A stretch of DNA of 16,058 nucleotides, taken from assembly GCA_013205335.1 (NCBI GenBank), contig JABMNB010000451.1, forward strand, positions 1 through 16,058, read 5' to 3'. The position numbers and the translations under genes are program-made. The stretch is from Rhodospirillales bacterium. Its GTDB lineage: Bacteria; Pseudomonadota; Alphaproteobacteria; Reyranellales; Reyranellaceae. This document shows positions 1 to 7,667 of this stretch, one piece after another. How positions within the stretch are numbered: position 1 is the first letter of the stretch; each line of letters opens with the position of its first letter. The notes beneath the pieces were generated by a model. The model was not told the origin of the DNA and did not search any database. It was given only the letters and a program-made list of their open reading frames with translations.

Positions 1-140
1 AGCCGGGAGACGATGACGACGAGCCGATCTTCCGGTTCGACACCCACAGGTTCGTCGTCGGCGAATACGTCTCCGTCACCGAGCACGACGGCGTCCAGCG
101 GCCGTTCAAGGTCGCGAAGGTCACGCCAAAGGTGGCGTGA
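1..140 (+). CDS. C-terminal fragment of an unidentified protein
   Basis: An open frame enters from outside the window and ends at the TGA at 138-140. The visible residues run from PGDDDDEPIF to FKVAKVTPKVA. Nearly every third codon position is G or C, as expected for a real gene in this genome, and the frame stays open to the window edge. The tail is acidic at first (a DDDDE run) and then alternates hydrophobic and charged residues, which suggests a small beta-rich end domain, but I do not recognise a family. It converges on the amidohydrolase gene with only 9 bases between the two stop codons. Function cannot be stated from this fragment. Confidence 0.6.
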   Translation, partial: PGDDDDEPIFRFDTHRFVVGEYVSVTEHDGVQRPFKVAKVTPKVA

Positions 141-149
141 CGCGGATCG

Positions 150-1235
150 CTATCTTGCCTGGAGATCAACCACCAGCGCCGCAGGCAGGCGGTCGAGGCC
201 GTAGGTGCGCATCGCGGTGCCGCTGTAGAGGGCCGTTTTCTCGGCCGTGCTGGCCGTCGCCGTCAGGCGCTTGAAGGCGTTCCACAGGACCGGGTAGCTG
301 CACTGGCCCTTGTCGACCGGGAAGTTGCTTTCGAACATGCAGCGGTCGACGCCGAACGCCTCGATGCAGGGCTCGATATAAGGCGCCCAGGTCTTCGCCA
401 GCTCCTCAGAGCCGGGCGGCTTCGGCCTCCTGTGGAAGTCGAAGCCGTTCACGAACATGGTGAGGCCGCCGAGCTTCACCCGCACGTTGGGCAGCGCCGC
501 CAGTTCCATCATACGCTGCTTCCACTCCGGATAGACCTCGGCCTGCTTGCCGCGGAACGGACCGATGCCCAGCGGGCCCCCGACGTGATCGACGACGAGG
601 GTCAGCTCGGGCACGGCCTGCGCCAGCTTCACGACGTGCGGGAGCTGCGTGTGATAGGCCCAGACATCGAGCGGCAGCCCCTGCTTCGCCAGCCGCCGCG
701 CACCGTCGGCGAAGGACGGATGCTCCAGCGGTCCCGGCGGCTTCATCACCAGGTTGGAGGTGACGTCCGGCGACGGATGCCACGCCGTGCGATTGCGGAT
801 GCCGCAGAAGCGTCCGCCCGCGACCGCGCGATGCGCCTCCAGCAAGGGCTCGACCCGGTCGCCCAACGAGAGGTCGACCATGCCGATGATCCCGGCGCAG
901 GCGCGGGTCGGCCCGTGGCGACCACTTGCGCTCACCGCCGCGACGCCGGTGACGAACTCGGTCTCGCCGAGGGACTGCTCCTCGACCGGCCCCGAGGCGC
1001 GATACATCTCGCCGCACTGGACGAAAATGGTCGCACGGATGTCGTGGCCGCTGGCCGCGTCGGCCAGCAACTGCGGCAGCAGGTAGGAATGGCCGCCGGC
1101 GCGCTCCCAGAGATGGTGATGCGGATCGACGATCGGCAGGCCGGGCTCGAGGATGGGCTCCCCGGTCAGGCGCAGCCAATCCTCGCGCACGATGATCTGG
1201 CGCCCATGGCCCAGCAGCGGATCGTCTTCAGCCAT
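150..1235 (-). CDS. amidohydrolase family protein (amidohydrolase_2, COG3618-like)
   Basis: This 361-residue protein looks like a metal-dependent TIM-barrel hydrolase of the amidohydrolase_2 superfamily, the group that includes L-fucono-lactonases and 2-pyrone-4,6-dicarboxylate lactonase. Visible hallmarks are the N-terminal strand PIVDPHHHLW with the HxH pair at about residues 39-41, a second His in WAYHTQ (about 195), VVDHVGGP (His about 217), and the C-terminal NFPVDK with the likely catalytic Asp at about 308. Length is normal for the group. No signal peptide is seen, so it should be cytoplasmic. The ATG is preceded by a GGTGAG ribosome site and follows the stop of the TctC-like receptor by only 7 bases, so the two are co-transcribed. 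This suggests that the receptor's ligand, or a breakdown product of it, is this enzyme's lactone or carboxylate substrate. The exact substrate is unknown. Confidence 0.9.
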   Translation of the reverse strand: MAEDDPLLGHGRQIIVREDWLRLTGEPILEPGLPIVDPHHHLWERAGGHSYLLPQLLADAASGHDIRATIFVQCGEMYRASGPVEEQSLGETEFVTGVAAVSASGRHGPTRACAGIIGMVDLSLGDRVEPLLEAHRAVAGGRFCGIRNRTAWHPSPDVTSNLVMKPPGPLEHPSFADGARRLAKQGLPLDVWAYHTQLPHVVKLAQAVPELTLVVDHVGGPLGIGPFRGKQAEVYPEWKQRMMELAALPNVRVKLGGLTMFVNGFDFHRRPKPPGSEELAKTWAPYIEPCIEAFGVDRCMFESNFPVDKGQCSYPVLWNAFKRLTATASTAEKTALYSGTAMRTYGLDRLPAALVVDLQAR

Positions 1236-1242
1236 GGCTCAC

Positions 1243-2229
1243 CTATTCGATGCGGATGTCGGCGCTCTTCACCATCTCGGCGAAGAAGGCGATCTGCTTC
1301 TCCCGGAACGCCGTGAACTCGACGACCGTGTTGGACTGCGTCAGCGCGCCCAGCCCGGCCAGCCGCTTCGCCACGCTCTCCATCTTCATGACGGCGTTGA
1401 TCTCGCCATTGAGGCGCGAGATCAGGGCGGGGTCGGTGCCTGCGGGCGCGAACAGGCCGTTCCATTCCCAGGTCTCGAAGCCCGGCAGGACCTCCGAGAT
1501 CGCCGGGACGCCCGGCAGCACCTCCACCGGCTTGGGGCCGGTGTGCGCCATGCAGGTCACGTCCTTGGAGGTGAGAAGTGCCACGGTGCCGGGAACGTTG
1601 CTGAACAGCAGCGGGATACGGCCGGCGAACAGGTCGTTCCGGACCGAGCCCATTTCCTTGTAGGGCACGTGGTTGATCTTGATGCCGGCCTTCTGGTTCA
1701 GCAGTTCGAGCGAGACATGCTGCACCGTGCCGATCCCGGTCGAGGCGCAGTCGAGCGTGCCCGGCTTGCTCTTCGCCAGCGCAATCAACTCGGGGATCGT
1801 CTTGGCGGGGAACTGCGCGTTGCGCACCAGGGTGACCGGCGTCACCATCGTCTGGGCGATCGGCAGGAGATCGCGCTGCGTGTCGTAGGTCAGCTTGCCC
1901 GCGAACAGCGACGGGTTCACCGACTGGGCGGTGGCATCGTAGAGCAGCGTGTAGCCGTCGTTGGGCGCGCGCGCCACGATCTGGGCGGCGATTGTGCCCG
2001 CCGCACCCGGCTTGTTGTCGACGGTGAAGCTCTGGCCAAGCTTTTCGCCCAGCGCCTGGCAGTAGATGCGGCAGACGACGTCCGCGGTCCCGCCGGCGCT
2101 GTAGGCGTTGACCACGCGCACCGGCTTGGACGGCCAGGCTTGGGCGCGACCGATCGACGGCGCGGCCAGCGTGCCCGCAGCTGCGGCACCTAGGAAGGTG
2201 CGGCGCCGCATGATTCCGTTCGTGGACAT
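1243..2229 (-). CDS. tripartite tricarboxylate transporter substrate-binding protein (Bug/TctC family), Tat-exported
   Basis: This 328-residue protein is a periplasmic solute receptor of the Bug/TctC family. The start chosen is the ATG at 2229, which has a strong GGAGG ribosome site just upstream; a longer in-frame start at 2277 would bury the signal peptide. The N-terminus has a twin-arginine export signal (RRRTFLG at about residues 8-14), a hydrophobic run and an AQA cleavage site. The mature start WPSKPVRVVNAYSAGGTADV is typical, as are the internal KPGAAGTIAAQ and HVPYKEMG segments. Bug receptors usually bind carboxylates for TctAB permeases. No tctA or tctB gene is present here, so this is an orphan receptor, as is common in proteobacteria with many paralogues. 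Its direct downstream partner is the amidohydrolase gene. Confidence 0.93.
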   Translation of the reverse strand: MSTNGIMRRRTFLGAAAAGTLAAPSIGRAQAWPSKPVRVVNAYSAGGTADVVCRIYCQALGEKLGQSFTVDNKPGAAGTIAAQIVARAPNDGYTLLYDATAQSVNPSLFAGKLTYDTQRDLLPIAQTMVTPVTLVRNAQFPAKTIPELIALAKSKPGTLDCASTGIGTVQHVSLELLNQKAGIKINHVPYKEMGSVRNDLFAGRIPLLFSNVPGTVALLTSKDVTCMAHTGPKPVEVLPGVPAISEVLPGFETWEWNGLFAPAGTDPALISRLNGEINAVMKMESVAKRLAGLGALTQSNTVVEFTAFREKQIAFFAEMVKSADIRIE

Positions 2230-2240
2230 GGTGTTTCCTC

Positions 2241-2303
2241 CGTCACATTCAGTTCTTGTCGACTGTGACGAAAGCATTCAGGCACGGTGCGTTGGTCGAC
2301 AAG
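2241..2303. promoter_or_regulatory. leader of the TctC-amidohydrolase pair with two inverted repeats
   Basis: The 129-base gap between htpG and the receptor gene contains two inverted repeats. One is CGTCACA (2241-2247) with TGTGACG (2264-2270). The other is CTTGTCGAC (2255-2263) with GTCGACAAG (2295-2303). The two interleave, and the first abuts the ribosome site of the receptor gene. Such symmetry suits a dimeric repressor or activator controlling this catabolic pair, but no regulator gene is adjacent and no convincing -35/-10 pair is visible. I see no clear rho-independent terminator for htpG in the gap. Confidence 0.35.
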
Positions 2304-2358
2304 CGCATTCGGCGCGGGTCCACTGCAAGCCGAAACGGAATGTCTTATGGCGGCTCGC

Positions 2359-4263
2359 CTAGACGCTTCCCCGCAAGGCCCGCACGACATAGCCGTTGAG
2401 GCGGCGGGCGAAGGCGGCGGGATCGGACGGGATCTCGCCGTCGAGGATGCAGGCCTCGTCGAGCAGCAGGTTCGCAAGATCTTCGACATCGTGGGCGCGG
2501 TCTTCCTTCTTCGCGGTCCCCAGCGCCTTGACCATCGCGTGCTTCATGTTGAGTTCGAGGACCGGCTTGGTGACGCTGCCGCGATTCTGCCGTTCCAGAA
2601 GACGCTCGAGTTCGCGGTCCCTGCCCTGCGCGCTCGCCACCAGGCACGAAGCGCTTTCGGTGAGGCGCGTCGAGGCGCGCACCTCGGCGACCTTGTCGCC
2701 CAGGGCCTCCTTCGCAGCCGCGAGGATAGCGTCATCGTCCCCGGCATCGGTGCCGGCATCCTTCGTCCCGTCCTCGTCGACCACGGGGATCAGGCCGAAA
2801 TCGACCTCTCCCTGGCTAAGCGACTTGAGCGGCTTGCCGTCGAACTCCTGCGGCATGGTCGTCCAGAAGGCGTCGACCGGGTCGGTCAGCAGCAGCACCT
2901 CGATGCCGCGCGCCTTCGCCGCTTCCAGCTTCGGATTGGACTTCAGGCGCTCCAGGCTGTCGCCGACGAGATAATAGATCTCGGTCTGGTTCGGCTTCAG
3001 CTCGGCCACATATTCCTTGATCGATCGCGGCGCGTCGCCCGCGGTCGACGCAAAGCGCGCCAGGCCGAGGAGTTGCGCTCGCCGCTCGTGGTCTTCGTAC
3101 AGTCCTTCCTTGAGGATGGAGCCGAAAGTCTGCCAGATCTTGCCGTAGGCCTCCGCATCCCGGGCGGCGGTGCTTTCCAGTTCGGACAGGACGCGTCCGA
3201 CCAGGCCGGACCGGATCTGACGGACCTGCGGATTGTTCTGCAGCATCTCCCGCGACAGGTTGAGCGGCAGGTCCTCGCTGTCGACGACGCCGCGCACGAA
3301 GCGCAGATACGCCGGCAGAAGCTCGGCATCGTCGGTGATGTAGACGCGGCGGACGTAGAGCTTCACCCGCCCCTTGCGCGCCGGGTCGGTGAGATCGAAC
3401 GGCGGTGTGCTCGGCACGAACAGCAGCACCGCATAGGACTGCCGTCCCTCGACCTTGTAGTGCAGCGTCAGCGCCGGCTCGTCGAACGCCATGGCGAGCG
3501 AGCGATAGGCCTGCGTGTAGTCCTCGGGGCTCACTTCGGACTTCGAGCGCTGCCACAGCGCACTCGCGGCATTGACCTGCCGCGCCTCGCCCTTGTCGTC
3601 GATCAACTCGATCGGGAACAGCACATGATCGGAATAGGTCCGCACGATGCGCTCCAGCTCATAGGGCTGGAGATATCGTGCCGCGTCTTCCTTGAGGTGC
3701 AGCACGATCTCCGTGCCGCGAGGCACACGCGCCGCGTGCTCCGGCGTGGCGGGCGCGACCTCGAAGCCGGCGCCGCTGGCGGAGGTCCAGGTCCACGCCT
3801 CGTCGGACCCGGCGCGGCGGCTCGTCACCTCGATGCGGTCAGCCACCATGAAGGCGGCGTAGAAGCCGACGCCGAACTGGCCGATCAGGCCGAGCCCTTC
3901 CTTTGCATCCTTCAGTCCCTTCAGGAATGCCTTGGTGCCGGAACGCGCCAGGGTGCCGAGATTGTCGATCAGCTCCTGCCGGTCCATGCCGACGCCGTTG
4001 TCGGCAATGGTGAGCGTCTTGGCCTCTGCGTCGGGCTTGATCCGGATGGCCAGCCGCTCGTCGCCGGCCAGAAGCTCCGGCCGGGCGATGGCCTCGTAGC
4101 GGACCTTGTCGCAGGCGTCGGAGGCGTTCGACACCAGCTCGCGCAGGAAGACGTCCGTCTCGGAATAGACCGAGTGGATCATCAGGTTGAGCAGTTCGGC
4201 CACTTCAGCCTGAAACTGGTGCTTTTCCGGGCCGCCCTGGGCCGCCGAACCTTCGCCGTTCAT
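2359..4263 (-). CDS. htpG: molecular chaperone HtpG (bacterial Hsp90)
   Basis: This 634-residue cytosolic ATP-dependent chaperone is close in length to E. coli HtpG (624 residues). The N-terminal GHKL ATPase domain shows the classic motifs: HQFQAEVAELLNLMIHSVYS, ELVSNASDACDK (catalytic Glu and nucleotide-binding Asn), DNGVGM and GQFGVGFYAAF, with GTEIVLHL closing the domain. The middle domain contains the LYVRRVYI and LPLNLSREMLQ segments that contact ATP. The C-terminal dimerisation domain follows, without the eukaryotic MEEVD tail, as normal for bacteria. The start chosen is the ATG at 4263. An in-frame start at 4329 would extend through the promoter described upstream and adds residues unlike HtpG. 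It is probably a single-gene unit induced by heat shock. Confidence 0.97.
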   Translation of the reverse strand: MNGEGSAAQGGPEKHQFQAEVAELLNLMIHSVYSETDVFLRELVSNASDACDKVRYEAIARPELLAGDERLAIRIKPDAEAKTLTIADNGVGMDRQELIDNLGTLARSGTKAFLKGLKDAKEGLGLIGQFGVGFYAAFMVADRIEVTSRRAGSDEAWTWTSASGAGFEVAPATPEHAARVPRGTEIVLHLKEDAARYLQPYELERIVRTYSDHVLFPIELIDDKGEARQVNAASALWQRSKSEVSPEDYTQAYRSLAMAFDEPALTLHYKVEGRQSYAVLLFVPSTPPFDLTDPARKGRVKLYVRRVYITDDAELLPAYLRFVRGVVDSEDLPLNLSREMLQNNPQVRQIRSGLVGRVLSELESTAARDAEAYGKIWQTFGSILKEGLYEDHERRAQLLGLARFASTAGDAPRSIKEYVAELKPNQTEIYYLVGDSLERLKSNPKLEAAKARGIEVLLLTDPVDAFWTTMPQEFDGKPLKSLSQGEVDFGLIPVVDEDGTKDAGTDAGDDDAILAAAKEALGDKVAEVRASTRLTESASCLVASAQGRDRELERLLERQNRGSVTKPVLELNMKHAMVKALGTAKKEDRAHDVEDLANLLLDEACILDGEIPSDPAAFARRLNGYVVRALRGSV

Positions 4264-4302
4264 TGCCTTGGAGTCCTCACGCTGGGTGCTTTCCGGCGCT
4301 GG

Positions 4303-4330
4303 ATATAGGGCACTGGTCGCGAACGGCAAG
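4303..4330 (-). promoter_or_regulatory. candidate sigma-32 (RpoH) heat-shock promoter of htpG
   Basis: On the minus strand, CTTGCCG (4330-4324) and CCCTATAT (4310-4303) are separated by 13 bases. This fits the known RpoH pattern of CTTGAAA, a 13-ish base spacer, then CCCCATNT. Transcription would begin near 4296, giving a short leader before the htpG ATG at 4263. The element lies wholly in the 81-base gap between the autotransporter stop and htpG, where a heat-shock gene is expected to carry its own promoter. The match is by eye. Confidence 0.55.
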
Positions 4331-4344
4331 CCTCGATAGCGCCT

Positions 4345-7300
4345 CTACCATTTCATGCGGAAGCCGGCCGTGAAGGCGTGGGCATTGTCCTGTCCGGAAA
4401 CCTCGCCCTCGTAGCGGAGGTAGAGCGACGTCGCCTCGGCAACTGCAGTCGTCGCCGCCAGACCCAGCACCACGCCGTCGCGCTGCGGCGCCACGCCGTA
4501 GGTCGTGAACGGCGCGGCCGGGGCCCCAGCGAAAGAGGCCGTCACCGGCCGAGCCGTGTCGGCATATTCGTGGCTCCAGCCCAACCTCACCTTCATCGCC
4601 AGCCGATCGCGCCAGCCCAGGTCCATCGAGCCGCCGAGCTGCGCCCCCAGCACCGTGCGCAACGAGTTCGTCGTCTGCTGCGCCACCGAGAGATTGAGCG
4701 ACCCCGCCCCCGCCTCGGTGAAGGCGTTCTGGGTGCCGGTATAGGCCTGCAGCCGCACGAACGGCGTGACGAACGCCTCGGCGAGGCCGCCGAGGTCGAA
4801 GCGGTAGCCGGTCTCGACCTGGCCATAGACCTGGTTGGCGCCGGTGAGGCCGTAGGCGGTGCGCGGCGCCAGGCCCGGGATCACGATGCTGCGCCACATC
4901 TGGTTGGCTGAGTAGGCGTAGCCCGCGATGGCGTCGGCGTAGACCCGGCCCTCGCTGTGGTTGGCGTAGAGGCCCGCCTGGAACGTGTTCGAGTTGCCGC
5001 TGCCGCTGAAGCCGCCCACCCACTGGTTGGCGTTCTGGTATCCGATCGTGGCGCCAATCCGGAGTCCCTGCGCCACGAGCCGATCGAGGCCGCCCGCGAA
5101 ACCGGTCACGTTGTAGGTGAGCGCGCCGCTGTTGGCGCCCCCGTTGCTGCCCCCGTTGCTGCCCCCGTTGCTGATCGTGCCGAGCCCGCCCAGCGCACCA
5201 CCCCACGCGCCCCACAGCGCCGGTGACGTCGTATCGCAGGCGACGTCGCAGGCTTCGGCCAGCGCGACACGGCTCGTACCCCCCAGGCTGCCGACCCCGC
5301 CCGCCTGTCCGGCGAAGTTGCCCAGAAAGAGCTGGGTGCCCTGCACCATCGAACTGGAGAAGCCCGAGTAGTTCTGGCCGCTGATCGCGTTCATCACCGC
5401 CTGGCCCTGCTGTGCCGAAAGCGTCGACAACGCGCCGATGACGGTCGCGTAGTCGCCCGTCGCGTTGGCCGCCGTGGCATCGAGGACCGCGCCCACCGCC
5501 GCCTGGTTCGGCGTCAGGGCGCCGCGTGCGAAGCCGCCTATCTGGAGGCTGAGATAGACATTGCTGGCATCGTAGCTGAGGCTCGGCTGCAGGAACGGCA
5601 GGGCGGTGGCGACCGAGTCATAGGTGCCGCTGACGCCGCCCGTCGCGTTGAGAAGCGTGTAGGCCGTGCGCGGCGCGTAGGTGCCGGCCTGCGGCACGAC
5701 GAGCACCGAGCTGCCGGCTCCGATCGTCGCCGTGCCCGTGACATTCAGCCTGTCGCTCTGGCGCGAGGCGTTGACCTCGGCCTGATAGGTGCCGCCGGTC
5801 TGACTGTAGTTGCCGGTGACGCTCAGCGCGCCGATCGAGTTGCCCGGCGCCAGTGCGCCGCGGTTCATCACGTTGCCGACAATCCTGCCCGCGCCACCCA
5901 GGGCGCCGGCGGCGCCGACCGCGACATCGCTGGTGATGCGGCCGTCGACCGAGAGACCGCCGCCCAGCACCTCCGTGAGGCCGGTGTAGGTGTTGTTGCC
6001 CGACAGCGCGAGGTTGCCGCTGCCCAGCGTAAGCCCGCCGCTGCCGGTGACGATGGAAGCGAGCGTGCTGCTGCCCGTGCCATAGATCGTGAGCCGGCCG
6101 CTGCCCATGTCGAGCACGCCGCCGGTGCCCGACAGGTCGCCGATCGTCTGGCTGTGGCCGTTGAGCCTGAACCGGCCGCCGTTGATCGTGAGGGCGCCGC
6201 CGGCAGGCAGGGCACCCGCCACGCCGATATCGAGGACACCTCCGTTGACGACGGTGCCTCCGGTATAGCTGTTGGACCCCGACAAGGTCATCGCGCCACT
6301 CGCGAGGGTCAGGCTGCCCGGTCCGCTGATGTCGCCCGCGAGCGTGCCGGAGCCTGTCTGGTCCAGAGTCGTCGCGTCCATCAGGTAGGTGGGGAAATTC
6401 GACCAGAACCCGTTGTCCAGAGCCAGGCCGCCCTGCAGGGCGAGCATCGGCGAGACCGAGCCATACTGATCGGCGATTTCGCGGTTCCAGCGATAGCCGA
6501 CGAAGCCGCCATAGGGGTCGTACAGGTAATCGAAACCGAAGAAGAACTGTCGTCCGGTGTTGACATAGGTGTCGCCCGATACGAGCTGGACATCGACCGG
6601 CATCAGCAGGTTGGGCGGCGTGCCGGATTGGCCGACGACAAACTGATATGTCGCAGCGGTCGCCTGGCCCGGCAGCGAGATCTGGATCGACGTCCCGCTC
6701 GGCGCGTACGACTGCTCGCCCGCCACCAGGCCACTGCCGGCCGGCGGCGTCAGAAACATGTAGTTGATGCCGGTATCCTGCAGCACGCTGCCCGTGGCCG
6801 ACGCGCCGTTGGCGGTCACGGTCATCGTGGTCGGATTGAAGTTGCCCGCGAGCCCGCAGGAAGGAATGGGCCGGGTGCAGGTCGCGGCGGCGCCATTGGG
6901 CGCGAGCTGGGCGAAGGCGAAGTTGGCCGTCGCGGCGGGTGTGAGACCCAGGGTGACGCCCGGCGTGCGCATGTCCGTCGTGGCATTGCTGATGATGAAG
7001 CCCGCACGCATGTCGCCCGGGACCGCAGTGCCGTTGATCGCCGTGAGATTGAGAAACGGATTGCCGATGGGCGCAAGCTGAACGGCCGCGCCGGCCGCGG
7101 CATTCGCCGCCCCGCGGTCGAAGCCCACGCCCATGAAGGAGAGCTGCGTGGGATTGGGATTGGGCGTGCACTGGCCGGCCGCCTGCTTGGCCGGTTCGCA
7201 TCCGATCGACGTCACGAGCAGGATCGGCACGCGGGCCGTGGCGGTCTGGCCGTTCTGGCCATTGATCACCACGTCCGTCATGTAGACGAGACCCTGGTTG

Positions 7301-7629
7301 ATGTTACCACTGCTCGTGTAGGTGATGGAGCCCTGACCAAGCAACGTGTCGGTCGGGCCCGGCATGAAGCGATCCGACGAAGCGAGAATGCCCGTCGAGC
7401 CTGTATCCATCGCAAAGTTCGTCGTGTTCGTGAGGACGGCGCCGTAGCTCAAGGTGAGCGAGACGGTACCGTAGCCGTACTGCGACGCGTTCATCGCACC
7501 GCCGGCGAACGGAACGAAGAAACTCGAGGTTCCCTGATAGTAATTCCACGACTGCGCGCCCGCCGGGCCGGCAAACAGCACGGACATTCCTGCAGCGAGC
7601 ATTGCCCCCCAAGCAGTGCGACGCCTCAC
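4345..7629 (-). CDS. autotransporter with pepsin-like aspartic protease passenger domain
   Basis: This large secreted protein has 1094 residues from the GTG at 7629, which has a very strong GGGAGGGAG ribosome site; a longer frame to 7755 would run into ppa. Residues 1-25 form a Sec signal ending AGA/QS. Residues 27-395 look like a pepsin-fold domain: AMDTGSTG (Asp75), a flap-like GSITYTSSG (Tyr104), TDVVING, FMGVGFDRG, a second DTG (Asp285), and FFFGFDYLYDPYGGFVGYRW (362-381), which resembles the end of pepsin's C-terminal lobe. Residues 427-700 hold autotransporter-associated beta-strand repeats (GSNSYTGGT, GNNTYTGLT, LAPGNSIGALSVTGNY). Residues 803-1094 form the translocator barrel, ending in the aromatic FRMKW needed for BAM insertion. 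It begins 38 bases after ppa, so shared transcription is possible. The autotransporter call is firm; the protease call is inferred from motifs. Confidence 0.88.
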   Translation of the reverse strand: MRRRTAWGAMLAAGMSVLFAGPAGAQSWNYYQGTSSFFVPFAGGAMNASQYGYGTVSLTLSYGAVLTNTTNFAMDTGSTGILASSDRFMPGPTDTLLGQGSITYTSSGNINQGLVYMTDVVINGQNGQTATARVPILLVTSIGCEPAKQAAGQCTPNPNPTQLSFMGVGFDRGAANAAAGAAVQLAPIGNPFLNLTAINGTAVPGDMRAGFIISNATTDMRTPGVTLGLTPAATANFAFAQLAPNGAAATCTRPIPSCGLAGNFNPTTMTVTANGASATGSVLQDTGINYMFLTPPAGSGLVAGEQSYAPSGTSIQISLPGQATAATYQFVVGQSGTPPNLLMPVDVQLVSGDTYVNTGRQFFFGFDYLYDPYGGFVGYRWNREIADQYGSVSPMLALQGGLALDNGFWSNFPTYLMDATTLDQTGSGTLAGDISGPGSLTLASGAMTLSGSNSYTGGTVVNGGVLDIGVAGALPAGGALTINGGRFRLNGHSQTIGDLSGTGGVLDMGSGRLTIYGTGSSTLASIVTGSGGLTLGSGNLALSGNNTYTGLTEVLGGGLSVDGRITSDVAVGAAGALGGAGRIVGNVMNRGALAPGNSIGALSVTGNYSQTGGTYQAEVNASRQSDRLNVTGTATIGAGSSVLVVPQAGTYAPRTAYTLLNATGGVSGTYDSVATALPFLQPSLSYDASNVYLSLQIGGFARGALTPNQAAVGAVLDATAANATGDYATVIGALSTLSAQQGQAVMNAISGQNYSGFSSSMVQGTQLFLGNFAGQAGGVGSLGGTSRVALAEACDVACDTTSPALWGAWGGALGGLGTISNGGSNGGSNGGANSGALTYNVTGFAGGLDRLVAQGLRIGATIGYQNANQWVGGFSGSGNSNTFQAGLYANHSEGRVYADAIAGYAYSANQMWRSIVIPGLAPRTAYGLTGANQVYGQVETGYRFDLGGLAEAFVTPFVRLQAYTGTQNAFTEAGAGSLNLSVAQQTTNSLRTVLGAQLGGSMDLGWRDRLAMKVRLGWSHEYADTARPVTASFAGAPAAPFTTYGVAPQRDGVVLGLAATTAVAEATSLYLRYEGEVSGQDNAHAFTAGFRMKW
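5138..5173 (-). repeat. three perfect 12-bp in-frame tandem repeats in the autotransporter
   Basis: The + strand unit CCCCCGTTGCTG occurs three times without a mismatch at 5138-5149, 5150-5161 and 5162-5173. On the coding strand it gives a Gly/Ser/Asn run (NGGSNGGSNGG, about residues 821-831) at the start of the beta-barrel, probably in a surface loop or the linker to the barrel. Because the unit is four codons long, copy-number changes would keep the frame and only alter loop length. Confidence 0.8.
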
Positions 7630-7667
7630 GGTCTCCCTCCCAGGATTCTCCAACCAGACTGTGCTCG

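Noticed and set aside
13..204. 63-codon + strand frame starting at 13
   Set aside because: It is a Ser/Arg-rich out-of-frame reading. The frame ending at 140 has clear G/C third-position bias and a natural composition.
2287..4308. Open frame of 673 codons on the + strand opposite htpG
   Set aside because: It is an antisense shadow of a certain Hsp90 gene in GC-rich DNA. Its translation is Arg/Gly/Leu-rich with no family motif.
5138..5173. Short tandem repeats as a possible CRISPR fragment
   Set aside because: The units are only 12 bp, contiguous without spacers, and in frame in a coding sequence.
5618..7201. Second minus-strand frame of 527 codons inside the autotransporter gene
   Set aside because: It is an out-of-frame shadow, Arg/His-rich, with no ribosome site and no domain.
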